A stretch of 64,000 nt of DNA from Pseudomonas sp. Irchel s3h14 (GCF_900187425.1 NZ_FYDJ01000007.1:283630-347629), one strand, 5' to 3'. Positions 17,245-25,594 are shown, numbered from the stretch's first letter. Made by a program: numbers and translations. The notes: generated from the letters alone by a model not told the origin.

Positions 17245-17331
17245 GGTGTGCCAGGCACACCCCATGGTTTGGGTACGCAGCGCGTACCCAGGCTCTACAG
17301 CCTCTCGCCGGTCAGGGGCGCACGGCGCCCC
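17245..17331. repeat. Row of inverted repeats between monooxygenase and aldolase genes
   Basis: The 129-base gap holds three perfect hairpins: GGTGTGCC/GGCACACC with a 1-base centre (17245-17261), GGGTACGC/GCGTACCC with loop AGC (17271-17289), and GGGGCGC/GCGCCCC with loop ACG (17315-17331). A weaker AGGCT/AGCCT pair lies at 17290-17303. They may attenuate or process the long minus-strand transcript. No T-tract makes any of them a clear terminator. Confidence 0.7.
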
Positions 17332-17343
17332 GGATCCGCCGAT

Positions 17344-18018
17344 TCAGCCGGTGAAGGCTTTGGATTTCTCTAGCAGGCCGGTGCGTTTCCATTGCAGTTC
17401 CAGTGCGCCCGGGGTGTATACCTGGGCGCCGCCGAGCTGCTCGGCAATCGCCTGGAAGCGCGCGGCCTCTTCGACGAAGAGGATGGTCTCGGCGGTTTTC
17501 AGGATTCCCGTGCCCCAGAAGTTGGCGCCGCCATTGGATTCCAGCAGGGCCGGCGGTGGTGCCAGTTCCGGGTGCTTGTCGAGACGCTCGCGGATGACTT
17601 CCAGCGGGCTGCGGGTGCGCTCCAGATGGTTGGGGATTTCCCGTGCCAGCAGGTGTCGTGCGGCGGCCACATAAAGGATCGGGAACGGCTTGTGGGCCAG
17701 CGACCAGGCGGACAGCCACGCGGTGTGCACATGGATCACGGTGTCGGCTTCCAGGCGCGGTTCGTTGATCAGTGAACCGGGGTTTTCCGAGAAGGCCGAG
17801 ACGCTGACTTTCGGTGCCTGGTCGCGCGCCAGGCCACCGGGGAAACGGATCCCCAGCAACTGGTCGGTACCGGGAATACGGTGGGAGATGTGGAAGGTCA
17901 GGCTGGCGGACAGGGTGCCGTTCTCGCGCAGGGTTTCAAAGGCGTGGACGGCATCGGCCCGGGCTTGATCGATGTAGGCGACCAGGTCGATGCCAGTGGT
18001 GGTTTCGAAAGCGGACAT
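17344..18018 (-). CDS. Class II aldolase/adducin family protein
   Basis: 224 residues. The segment ADTVIHVHTAW carries the HxH zinc motif of class II aldolase/adducin proteins, and ARHLLARE follows as in the family. The N-terminal part (GTLSASLTFHISHRIPG) matches the substrate-phosphate region but has unusual residues, so activity on sugar phosphates is doubtful. Family members act as fuculose- or ribulose-phosphate aldolases/epimerases, methylthioribulose-phosphate dehydratase (MtnB) or decarboxylases. The MtnB connection to sulfur metabolism is suggestive only. It lies 39 bases downstream of the first DszB-like gene in the sigma-54-driven transcript. Start ATG 18018. Confidence 0.75.
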   Translation of the reverse strand: MSAFETTTGIDLVAYIDQARADAVHAFETLRENGTLSASLTFHISHRIPGTDQLLGIRFPGGLARDQAPKVSVSAFSENPGSLINEPRLEADTVIHVHTAWLSAWSLAHKPFPILYVAAARHLLAREIPNHLERTRSPLEVIRERLDKHPELAPPPALLESNGGANFWGTGILKTAETILFVEEAARFQAIAEQLGGAQVYTPGALELQWKRTGLLEKSKAFTG

Positions 18019-18057
18019 AGTGGATCTCCAGAATAGGCTGATGCGTGGTTAAGGTTT

Positions 18058-19107
18058 TCAGGCGGCCGCGTCGGTTCTTTCCTGCTCGACGAGTTTCTGT
18101 GCCTGCTCCAACGGGCCGCTGACGATCCAGTCGCTGACCTCGAAATCGGCTTTGAGGTAGCCCCAGTCGCGCAGGAAATTTTTCTGCACGGTCAGCCCTT
18201 CGATGTACTCGGGGGTCAATTTGGGGGTGAACGACCGGTGCACGTCCGGGCCGTGGGAGCCGATGACTTCGGCCGCCGTGGCGTTGCGGTCTTCCGGGAT
18301 CAGCAGTTGCACCACTTCTTCGTGATGGGCGGTGGCCCATTCGGCGGTCCGCAGCAGTACGGCGAGGTAACGCACCACCAGTTCCGGGTGTTGCTCGAGG
18401 AACAGTCGGTCGACGGTGATCGGGCGTGGCGTGCCGTTGTTGACCCGCAGCAGCGGATCCTGCAATTCATTGATGTTGATCACTTGATGGAAACGCGGGT
18501 CCCGGGACAGGCGATAACCGCGGGCAAAGCGCAGGAAGATCGCGTCCACAGTGCCGTTTTCCAGGGCCTCGATCGCCACGTCCGGACGCTCGTCGCGAAT
18601 TTTTCGCGGGCCGTCTTCGCTGTCGTAGCTGGGGGCTTCGAGGTCGACGAAGGTGGCGTCTTCAGGGCTCAGGCCGGCCAGAGTCAGCGCCGTGGCAAAA
18701 CCGTGCTGGGCGGCACCGCGCTGGAAATCGATCACGGCGTTGCTGTGCAGTGGCACACCAAGGCGCTTACCCTTGAGGTCGGCGATTTCTCGGATGCCAC
18801 TGTCGGCGCGGGTGAGGATGCCCTGGTATTCATCGAGCCAGGTGATACCGACGACGACGGTGTCCTGGCCACTGCCTTTGGCCCAGATCGGCGGGATGTT
18901 GCCGCCTTCGCGAAACAGGCCGCTCTGCTGGTGATGGTAGTGGGCATTGCGCACGGCCAGGCTGTCCGAATCGCGCAGGGAGTGCAGCTCGGTTCCCGGA
19001 GCGGCGAACTCTTCCTGCAGCCAGTTTTTGCGGATCGCCAGCGCCGAGGCAGTGGCAGCACCGCACCGGGTATAGAACAACTTTACAGGGTTAGTGGAAG
19101 TGCTCAT
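18058..19107 (-). CDS. DszB-like sulfinate desulfinase-family protein (third paralogue)
   Basis: 349 residues from ATG 19107, with GAGG eleven bases upstream. A longer frame to 19164 would read through the sigma-54 promoter and is rejected. There is no signal peptide. The N-terminus VKLFYTRCGAATASAL places Cys15 at the DszB Cys27 position; His56 and Arg66 (in LFREGG) match His60 and Arg70, again ten residues apart. It is clearly more distant from the 5264/6351 pair than those two are from each other. It is the first gene of the long minus-strand operon, followed by the aldolase and monooxygenase genes. Cytoplasmic desulfination of a sulfinate is the suggested role; ligand binding is the alternative. 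Confidence 0.75.
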   Translation of the reverse strand: MSTSTNPVKLFYTRCGAATASALAIRKNWLQEEFAAPGTELHSLRDSDSLAVRNAHYHHQQSGLFREGGNIPPIWAKGSGQDTVVVGITWLDEYQGILTRADSGIREIADLKGKRLGVPLHSNAVIDFQRGAAQHGFATALTLAGLSPEDATFVDLEAPSYDSEDGPRKIRDERPDVAIEALENGTVDAIFLRFARGYRLSRDPRFHQVININELQDPLLRVNNGTPRPITVDRLFLEQHPELVVRYLAVLLRTAEWATAHHEEVVQLLIPEDRNATAAEVIGSHGPDVHRSFTPKLTPEYIEGLTVQKNFLRDWGYLKADFEVSDWIVSGPLEQAQKLVEQERTDAAA

Positions 19108-19152
19108 GGAACGTCCTCGAGTGGGGTGGTGAAGATTGACGTTAATCAATAG

Positions 19153-19168
19153 AGCACACTCCATGCCA
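19153..19168 (-). promoter_or_regulatory. Sigma-54 promoter for the desulfurisation operon
   Basis: The minus strand reads TGGCATGGAGTGTGCT, with GG-N10-GC spacing and one mismatch in the -12 box (GTGCT for TTGCT). The predicted start near 19142 gives a leader of about 35 bases to ATG 19107. Its position between divergent organosulfur genes and the presence of an SfnR-like activator support it. Confidence 0.75.
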
Positions 19169-19652
19169 AACTTTTAAAGGTGGGTTGTTTGATGGTTGTG
19201 AGTATTGTTTTTGTTGTTGTTGGAAGTCGGCGAGAGGCCCGTGAAATAAGGCCTTGTGGGTTTTTTTAGAAGGTGGAATGGCGGGATTTTTTTTGCGTGG
19301 ATGAATAAGTAAGTAGCGGGTAATTGCCAGGCGTTTCCAGACGCTGCTGCATAGGCAGCACTTTCCCGAAGCGATTGCTGCCAGGCAGGCAACGAACAAG
19401 CAGAAGGCGTAAAATCCAGCAGATACGGGGTTGTGGCGACCTTGTGGTTTGGTTATTAGCTTATCTTTAAATGTCGCAGTTCATCGGCTTCAGAATTTAA
19501 CTGTTTATATGGAAGGAAAACTCCAGACCGAAAGGTGCTGGAGAATCAGCAGTCAAACAGCAGTGGGTTGTCTGGCTTGCAACATAAGTGCAACGAACTT
19601 GTTGAGGCGTTAACTTGTTTCTTTCAGGCGCTGCGTGGGTTTCAGGTAGCTA
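19169..19652. other. Divergent intergenic region, AT-richer, no gene seen
   Basis: This stretch separates the minus-strand operon from the receptor gene. Short frames are present on both strands but none has a convincing start, ribosome-binding site or family similarity. It contains a T/G-rich run near 19196-19220. Enhancer sites for the sigma-54 activator would be expected here, but I could not identify a repeated motif with confidence. Confidence 0.5.
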
Positions 19653-19660
19653 ATAGCAGA

Positions 19661-19676
19661 TGGCACAGTTTCTGCT
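19661..19676 (+). promoter_or_regulatory. Sigma-54 promoter for the TonB-dependent receptor gene
   Basis: TGGCACAGTTTCTGCT shows a perfect -24 box (TGGCAC) and a CTGCT -12 box at GG-N10-GC spacing. Transcription would start near 19687, about 52 bases upstream of ATG 19739. It points away from the promoter at 19153-19168, so both sides of the divergent region look sigma-54 dependent. Confidence 0.8.
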
Positions 19677-19738
19677 ATTTCAAGCTTGATTTTAGTTGTC
19701 AGCCCCTCAACTGCCTGTGCCTGCAAAGGAAATACTTA

Positions 19739-22156
19739 ATGTCGCGCCTGAATATACAAAGAGGCAAAGCCCACGCGGCTTTGCTCGTGCCGGATACTTC
19801 GCGTTATTTCAAGAAAACTCTGGCTCAGGCCGTCTCCCATGCATGCATCGGTGGCTTGACGGCCAGTCTGCTGGCAGGTTCGGCCTTCGCCGCACAACCC
19901 GCCGCGAAGGCCGGCACCGAGCAGAACCCGCAGGTCGGCGAACAGGACGATCAACTGGATACGGTGGTGGTCACCGCGCAGAAGCGCTCGGAAAAACTCA
20001 AGGACGTGCCGATCCCGATCACCGCGATTTCCGGTGAGTCCATCCGCGACAAGGACATCACCACCTCGACCGACATCGAGCGCCTCGCGCCCAACCTGTC
20101 GGCCCAGTCCAGCAGCAACACCGGCGGCCGCACCGGCAAACCCCGCTGGTTCCTGCGCGGGATCGGCACCAACGATCCCAACGCCAACCAGGAAGGGCCA
20201 CTGTCGATTTACGTCGACGAGGTGGTGATTGGCCTGCAGGGCGATCAGAACTTTCCGCTGTTCGACCTGGAACGGGTCGAGGTCCTGCGCGGTCCGCAAG
20301 GCACCTTGTGGGGCAAGAACAACACCGGCGGCGCGATCCATTTCATCTCGAAAAAACCGACCTTCGAAAACAGCGGCTACACCAAGCTGGGCATCGGCAG
20401 TTACGGCAAACGAACCCTCGAAGCCGCCAGTGGCGGCGCCTTGGTCGACGACAAACTGGCTGGCCGCGCGGCCATTTATTACGAGAAAGGCGATGGCTGG
20501 GCGGACAACATCGTCACCGATGAAACCGGCCCCCAACTGGAAGACTTCAACGGTCGCTTCCAGCTGCTGGGCAACTTCGGCGACAACCTCGATGCGCTGC
20601 TGAGCCTCAACGTGCGGGAACTGCACACTGGCAACCCGCCGAACTTTCTGGTCGGCGCCACCAGCGTCAACAACGTCACCACGCCCAACCCCGGTGGAGC
20701 CATCCGGCAGGGCGGGGGTTCGTACATTCCGCCCTATGGCGACGATCCGGACAACCGCAGCGATTTCTGGGGCGGTAAAAGTACCGGCGAGAACACCCAG
20801 GTCGGCCTCAGCCTCAAGTTGAACTGGTACCTGGAGGAAAACACCCTGACGTCGATCACCGCATTCAGCCACGGTGATGGCGACACCGACGTGCGTGCTG
20901 GCGTGCCACCGGGAACCTTGCTCGACCAGACCAGCACCCTGGGCGATACCTCGTCCCGGCAGTTCACCCAGGAGCTGCGTTTGAGCTCTCCGGCGGATCA
21001 GCGTCTGACCTGGATGCTCGGTGCCTACTACTACGACTTGCAGGCCGACAGTGACACCCGTTCGATCCGCTTCAAGAGCGGCAATACCCAGGAGCAATAC
21101 AGCAGCAGTTCCTGGGACCAGGACGCCAAGAGTTTCGCCCTGTTCGGCAACACCAAGTTCCGTTTCACCGACCGTGCGGCGCTGACCTTGGGCCTGCGCC
21201 AGACCTGGGAATCCAAGGACATTACCGAAACCACCCTGACGGTCCAGGACACCCCTGCAAACCAGAACCTGGTGATCGTCACCCAGCCCGGGGGGACGCC
21301 GGATTCGGTCAGGGGGACCGGGCTGGTCGCACCGCTGTCATTGAGCAAGGATGCCGACTGGAGCCAGACCACCTGGGACATCACCCCGGAGTATCGTTTC
21401 ACCGATGACATTCTCGGCTATGCGCGGATCGCCACCGGTTTCCGTTCCGGCGGTTTCAACCAGGCGATCGTCAATCGGGGCATCATTGAAACCGATCCGG
21501 AAACCCTCACCGATTACGAACTGGGGTTGAAAACCAGTTGGCTCGGCGGGCGCCTGAATGCCAACGTGTCGCTGTTCTACTACGACATCAAGAATCTGCA
21601 ACTCAACATCCAGCAACAGGTGCCGGGTACCACCATTACCAGCACCGCCGGCAGCTCCGACGGCCAGGTCAAGGGTGTCGAGTTCGAGATCGAAGCGTTG
21701 CCCACCGAGTTCTGGCGGGTCACCACCAGTCTTGGGTTGCTGCGTGCCGAGTACACCAACTTCGAATACACCATCGGCGGCGTGAGCCTGGATGCCAGCG
21801 GCAACAAGTTCTACCGGACACCAGAGACCTCTTTCCGATTGGATACCGACTACCGGATACCGGTTGCCATCGGCGGGCAAGTCATCCTGGGTACTGACTG
21901 GGCCTATCGCAGCCACATCTATCACAACGCCACGGTGCAGGAAGATCCGGTTCAGGAAACCCCGGATTACTGGACCGGCAACGCCCGCGTGACCTATCAG
22001 GCCGCCAGCAAAAAATGGCAGGTCACGGGCTTCGTCAACAACCTGACCGACCAATCCAACAAGGTGCTGTCGCAAATCGTCAACCAGCGCGGGGTCTATC
22101 CGACCTCCTATGTGGCGCCTCGGACATTTGGCCTGCAAACCACGATCAATTTCTGA
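19739..22156 (+). CDS. TonB-dependent outer-membrane receptor
   Basis: 805 residues from ATG 19739, preceded by AAAGGAA; the frame is open further upstream but crosses the sigma-54 promoter. A signal peptide ends near GSAFA-AQP. The TonB box region DTVVVTAQKR leads into the plug domain (VPIPITAISGESI, DLERVEVLRGPQGTLWGKNN, GGAIHFISKK). A 22-strand-type barrel follows, with the terminal segment RTFGLQTTINF ending in phenylalanine as porin-like proteins do. Such receptors import siderophores, cobalamin, sugars or sulfate esters using energy from TonB-ExbB-ExbD. The gene lies in a sulfur cluster with its own tonB set, so the substrate is probably an organosulfur compound rather than iron. No Fur-like box was noticed. 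Confidence 0.85.
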   Translation: MSRLNIQRGKAHAALLVPDTSRYFKKTLAQAVSHACIGGLTASLLAGSAFAAQPAAKAGTEQNPQVGEQDDQLDTVVVTAQKRSEKLKDVPIPITAISGESIRDKDITTSTDIERLAPNLSAQSSSNTGGRTGKPRWFLRGIGTNDPNANQEGPLSIYVDEVVIGLQGDQNFPLFDLERVEVLRGPQGTLWGKNNTGGAIHFISKKPTFENSGYTKLGIGSYGKRTLEAASGGALVDDKLAGRAAIYYEKGDGWADNIVTDETGPQLEDFNGRFQLLGNFGDNLDALLSLNVRELHTGNPPNFLVGATSVNNVTTPNPGGAIRQGGGSYIPPYGDDPDNRSDFWGGKSTGENTQVGLSLKLNWYLEENTLTSITAFSHGDGDTDVRAGVPPGTLLDQTSTLGDTSSRQFTQELRLSSPADQRLTWMLGAYYYDLQADSDTRSIRFKSGNTQEQYSSSSWDQDAKSFALFGNTKFRFTDRAALTLGLRQTWESKDITETTLTVQDTPANQNLVIVTQPGGTPDSVRGTGLVAPLSLSKDADWSQTTWDITPEYRFTDDILGYARIATGFRSGGFNQAIVNRGIIETDPETLTDYELGLKTSWLGGRLNANVSLFYYDIKNLQLNIQQQVPGTTITSTAGSSDGQVKGVEFEIEALPTEFWRVTTSLGLLRAEYTNFEYTIGGVSLDASGNKFYRTPETSFRLDTDYRIPVAIGGQVILGTDWAYRSHIYHNATVQEDPVQETPDYWTGNARVTYQAASKKWQVTGFVNNLTDQSNKVLSQIVNQRGVYPTSYVAPRTFGLQTTINF

Positions 22157-22209
22157 AAAAGCAGCTTTTTGGCAGGGTGCTCACTGCTGCTCCAGCAACC
22201 ATTTGTGCG

Positions 22210-22239
22210 GATGGACTGTTGCTGGAGCAACAGTCCATC
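22210..22239. terminator. Perfect 14-bp palindrome downstream of the receptor gene
   Basis: Arms GATGGACTGTTGCT and AGCAACAGTCCATC flank a 2-base centre. It lies 54 bases after the receptor stop and could halt or stabilise the transcript. There is no following T-run, so rho-independent termination is uncertain. Confidence 0.5.
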
Positions 22240-22395
22240 TGGAGCGCTCCGGGCCAGAGCAGGTGGGGGTTTCAGCCAAAACATGGTCAAAAATTGATAT
22301 TCGCTTAAGGAATATATAAATGAATTTATATGATTATTTGTATATAAAAATATACGTCACTATGAGTTCATTCTCTCGGTCCGGATAAGCCGCTC

Positions 22396-23481
22396 ATGTC
22401 TCTCATCACTCATCCACATGCCCGTCAACTGACCAAGTCAGTGCGTGCCACGGTGCTGGTCTTCGAGGACCCGCGCTCCCAGGAATTGCTGACACGCATC
22501 GAGCGTCTGGCGCCGAGTGAGGCCAATGCATTGATCTTCGGTGAGACCGGCACCGGCAAGGAATTGGTGGCGCGGCACATCCATCGTTTGAGTCGCCGCG
22601 GTGATGCGCCTTTCGTGGCGGTCAACTGCGGCGCCTTTGCCGAAACCCTGGTGGAAAGCGAACTGTTCGGCCATGAGAAAGGCGCCTTCACCGGTGCCAC
22701 CACCAGCAAGGCCGGCTGGTTCGAAGCGGCTGAAGGCGGCACGTTGTTCCTCGATGAAATCGGTGACTTGCCGTTGAACATGCAGGTCAAGCTGTTGCGA
22801 GTGCTGCAGGAGCGCGAAGTGGTGCGCCTGGGCTCGCGGACGCCGATCCCGATCGATGTGCGGCTGGTGGCGGCGACCAACGTCAACCTGGCGGACGCCG
22901 TGGTCGCCGGGCATTTTCGCGAAGACCTGTTCTATCGCCTGCACGTGGCGACCATCCGGTTGCCGGCGCTGCGAGAGCGTCCCGGGGACATCCTGCCGCT
23001 GGCGGAGTTTTTCATGGAAGAGCATTGCCAGCGCCTGGGCTACAACCGCGCGACGCTGAGTGCCGAGGCTGAACGCAAGCTGTTGGGCCATAGCTGGCCG
23101 GGCAACATCCGCGAGTTGGAAAACGCCATCCATCACGCCTTGCTGGTGTGCCGTCATCAGTTGGTGCAACCCAATGATCTGCACCTGGTGGATATGCGCA
23201 GTTCGGGCATCCGTAACGAGACCGCTGTCCAAGCCGGCCACGGTCTTCCCGGACCGATCGATCTCGAAACGGTACTGACCGCGCTGTTCGAAAGCAACCA
23301 GGCCAACCTCTATGAGCATATCGAGGAGACCGTGTTTCGCACGGCCTACCGCTTTTGCCATGGCAACCAATTGCAGACCGGCAGGTTGCTCGGCATCAGC
23401 CGGAACATCGTGCGCGCCCGGCTTGAGAAAATCGGTGAAATCACCCCGTCGGCTGCGAAGCCGGACGTGGATCACGTGTAG
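22396..23481 (+). CDS. SfnR-like sigma-54-dependent transcriptional activator without sensor domain
   Basis: 361 residues. The AAA+ domain starts almost at the N-terminus: Walker A GETGTGKE at 49-56, the sigma-54-contacting GAFTGA loop at 96-101, Walker B GTLFLDEIGD near 115-124, and the arginine-finger region FREDLFYRLHVATIRLP. A Fis-type helix-turn-helix lies at about 325-350 (TGRLLGISRNIVRARLEKIG). The absence of a receiver, PAS or GAF domain matches SfnR, the activator of dimethyl sulfone utilisation in Pseudomonas putida. That protein is thought to be controlled by its own amount under sulfur limitation. The window has three good sigma-54 promoters on neighbouring organosulfur genes, so this is their likely activator. 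An AT-rich leader precedes the gene. Confidence 0.88.
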   Translation: MSLITHPHARQLTKSVRATVLVFEDPRSQELLTRIERLAPSEANALIFGETGTGKELVARHIHRLSRRGDAPFVAVNCGAFAETLVESELFGHEKGAFTGATTSKAGWFEAAEGGTLFLDEIGDLPLNMQVKLLRVLQEREVVRLGSRTPIPIDVRLVAATNVNLADAVVAGHFREDLFYRLHVATIRLPALRERPGDILPLAEFFMEEHCQRLGYNRATLSAEAERKLLGHSWPGNIRELENAIHHALLVCRHQLVQPNDLHLVDMRSSGIRNETAVQAGHGLPGPIDLETVLTALFESNQANLYEHIEETVFRTAYRFCHGNQLQTGRLLGISRNIVRARLEKIGEITPSAAKPDVDHV

Positions 23482-23567
23482 GGATCAAGGCGTCAGGTTC
23501 GCGCAGGGGCGAGTCCCCAGGCACCCAGGCCTCGATATCAATTTTGAAGATCTACAGGAGTCAATCA

Positions 23568-24380
23568 ATGGGCAATGTCCAGAGCGCCACCCGTGCCTTC
23601 GAGGTGTTTCGGCACCCGGCACCCGGTGGCGAACTGCTCGACCTTGGCCGGGTCTTCCGGGAACCCCTGGCGCAGTCGCGGCTGCACAGCACACCCAAGC
23701 GGGTGCTGAGTCGCCGCGAAGGTGTCCTGCTCGGGGTGTTCGCGCTGGTGCTGCATGGGGCGGTGATCGTCTGGGTCAACCAGACACCGCCGCCGGCATT
23801 GCCGGTGGTGCCGCCGGAGATCCCGCCGATGACCATCGAGTTCTCGCAGCCGGCACCCCCGGTGGTGGAGCCGCCACCGCCCGAGCCGATTGCGCAGCCC
23901 GTGGTCGAACCACCGCCACCGGTTGAAGATGAGTTGGCGGTCAAGCCACCGCCACCCAAACCTGTCCCCAAACCCAAGCCCGTGGTCAAACCGGTGCCCA
24001 AGCCTGCGGCCAAGCCAGTGGAGCAGCCACCGGCACCACCGGCGCCACCACAACCGGTCGCCGCGCCAGCCCCTCCGACACCCCCTGCACCCAAACCGGT
24101 GACCCCAGCGTCGGCCAGCGCCGGTTACCTGAAGAACCCGGCGCCGGAATACCCATCGCTGGCGCTGCGTCGCGGTTGGGAAGGCACGGTGCTGTTGCGG
24201 GTGCATGTGCTGGCCAGCGGCAAACCCGCTGAGATCCAGATCCAGAAAAGCAGTGGCCGCGATCAACTCGACGACGCCGCGTTGGCTGCTGTGAAGCGCT
24301 GGAGTTTCGTCCCGGCCAAGCAGGGCGATGTCGCCCAGGACGGCTGGGTCAGCGTGCCCATCGACTTCAAAATCAAGTAA
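23568..24380 (+). CDS. tonB: TonB energy-transducing protein
   Basis: 270 residues from ATG 23568 (ACAGGAG eight bases upstream). A cytoplasmic N-terminus of about 50 residues precedes one membrane helix (GVLLGVFALVLHGAVIVWVN) holding the conserved histidine. A proline-rich periplasmic linker of about 100 residues (repeated PPPP, PKP and VKP units) follows. The C-terminal TonB domain is YPSLALRRGWEGTVLLRVHV through FKIK. It transmits proton-motive energy from ExbB-ExbD to an outer-membrane receptor. Synteny with the receptor at 19739 suggests a dedicated pair. The next two genes encode the motor. Confidence 0.92.
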   Translation: MGNVQSATRAFEVFRHPAPGGELLDLGRVFREPLAQSRLHSTPKRVLSRREGVLLGVFALVLHGAVIVWVNQTPPPALPVVPPEIPPMTIEFSQPAPPVVEPPPPEPIAQPVVEPPPPVEDELAVKPPPPKPVPKPKPVVKPVPKPAAKPVEQPPAPPAPPQPVAAPAPPTPPAPKPVTPASASAGYLKNPAPEYPSLALRRGWEGTVLLRVHVLASGKPAEIQIQKSSGRDQLDDAALAAVKRWSFVPAKQGDVAQDGWVSVPIDFKIK

Positions 24381-24465
24381 CTCAACCTGTCGAAACACAC
24401 TGCGGGCCACCTGACAAAAGGCGCATCGCTACAACCGATTTAATGCCTTGTTGGAGAGCCTGACC

Positions 24466-25191
24466 ATGAACCTGATTGCATCCCCCTTCGAATCCGTCGA
24501 ACACGCCGTCATCTGGCTGTTGATCTTGTTTTCCGTGGCCACCTGGGGCCTGGCCCTGCTCAAGGGCGTGCAGTTCACCCGCCTGAAGACCCAGGACCGC
24601 AAATTCCATAAACACTTCTGGGCCGCGTCGAGTCTCGATTCCGCCGCTGAACTGGCCCATAGCCAACCGGGCGCCGCCGCTCGCGTCGCCCTGGCCGGTT
24701 ACGCGGCGATCCAGGTGCCGGAAGACGCGCAAGCCGCCGACCTGAGCCAGGCAATCAACCTCCAGGACCGCCTCGAGCGCGCCCTGCGCCAGCAGATCGT
24801 GCGCGAACGTCGCTCGCTGGAAAGCGGCCTGGCCATCCTCGCCAGTATCGGCAGCACCTCGCCCTTCATCGGCCTGTTCGGCACCGTCTGGGGCATCATG
24901 TCGGCCTTGAAAGGTATTAGTGCAGCGGGCTCGGCGAGCCTGGAAACCGTGGCCGGGCCGATTGGTGCCGCCCTCGTAGCGACCGGCGTCGGCATTGCCG
25001 TCGCAGTGCCGGCGGTGCTGGTCTACAACTACTTCCTGCGTCGGCTGAAACTGACCGCCGCCGACCTCGATGACTTCGCCCACGACTTCTATAGCCTCGC
25101 GCAGAAAAACGCGTTTCGCGTGCTGCTGCATCCGGTGTTGAGCAAGTCCGGAGCAACCGTCGCCGGGCAGAAAGTCAAGGAGGCGTCCTGA
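24466..25191 (+). CDS. exbB: ExbB-like motor protein (MotA/TolQ/ExbB family)
   Basis: 241 residues from ATG 24466, chosen over a TTG at 24448 because GGAGAG lies upstream of the ATG. An N-terminal helix (HAVIWLLILFSVATWGLALL) and two later helices (around ASIGSTSPFIGLFGTVWGIM and IGAALVATGVGIAVAVPAVL) give the ExbB topology. With ExbD it forms the proton channel that energises TonB in the inner membrane. It lies 85 bases after tonB and one base before exbD. Confidence 0.92.
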   Translation: MNLIASPFESVEHAVIWLLILFSVATWGLALLKGVQFTRLKTQDRKFHKHFWAASSLDSAAELAHSQPGAAARVALAGYAAIQVPEDAQAADLSQAINLQDRLERALRQQIVRERRSLESGLAILASIGSTSPFIGLFGTVWGIMSALKGISAAGSASLETVAGPIGAALVATGVGIAVAVPAVLVYNYFLRRLKLTAADLDDFAHDFYSLAQKNAFRVLLHPVLSKSGATVAGQKVKEAS

Positions 25192-25192
25192 T

Positions 25193-25594
25193 ATGGCGTT
25201 CTCTACACAAGACAGCGATGAAGTGCTCAGCGAGATCAACGTCACGCCTCTGGTGGACGTGATGTTGGTGCTGCTGGTGGTGTTCATCGTCACCGCGCCA
25301 CTGCTGACCAACGCGATCCCGATCAACCTGCCGAAGACCGAATCTGTCGCACCGGTGGACCAGAAAGATCCGCTGGTGGTCAGCATCGACGACAAGGGCA
25401 AGGTTTTCATCAACAAAGATGAGATTCAGGCTGATCTGCTCGAGTTCAACCTGCAGGCGGCCAAGGTGAAAAATCCCGACGTGCGTGTGCAACTGCAGGC
25501 GGACAACGGAGTGAATTATGGTGAAGTGGCCAGGGCCATGGCCTCGATCGAGCGGGCCGGGATTACCAAGTTGTCGGTGATTACGGCGAAATAG
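25193..25594 (+). CDS. exbD: ExbD-like motor protein
   Basis: 133 residues. The sequence EINVTPLVDVMLVLLVVFIV contains the single membrane helix with the aspartate of the VDVMLVLLVVF motif needed for proton movement. The periplasmic C-terminal domain ends RAGITKLSVITAK. It starts one base after the exbB stop, so the two are translationally linked. It completes a private TonB system for the organosulfur region. Confidence 0.92.
   Translation: MAFSTQDSDEVLSEINVTPLVDVMLVLLVVFIVTAPLLTNAIPINLPKTESVAPVDQKDPLVVSIDDKGKVFINKDEIQADLLEFNLQAAKVKNPDVRVQLQADNGVNYGEVARAMASIERAGITKLSVITAK

Noticed and set aside
17244..17270. A possible sigma-54 promoter before the monooxygenase gene
   Set aside because: The spacing fits but the boxes deviate at about three key bases, and the site coincides with a hairpin.
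19108..19164. An upstream extension of the first DszB-like protein
   Set aside because: It would cover the sigma-54 promoter and adds residues with no similarity; the ATG at 19107 has a good ribosome-binding site.
23482..23567. A possible sigma-54 promoter before tonB
   Set aside because: A GG-N10-GC spacing exists (AGGCGTCAGGTTCGC), but the -24 and -12 boxes are poor, so it may be chance.
23561..24094. A glycine-rich minus-strand frame opposite tonB
   Set aside because: It is the antisense image of the proline-rich linker of TonB.
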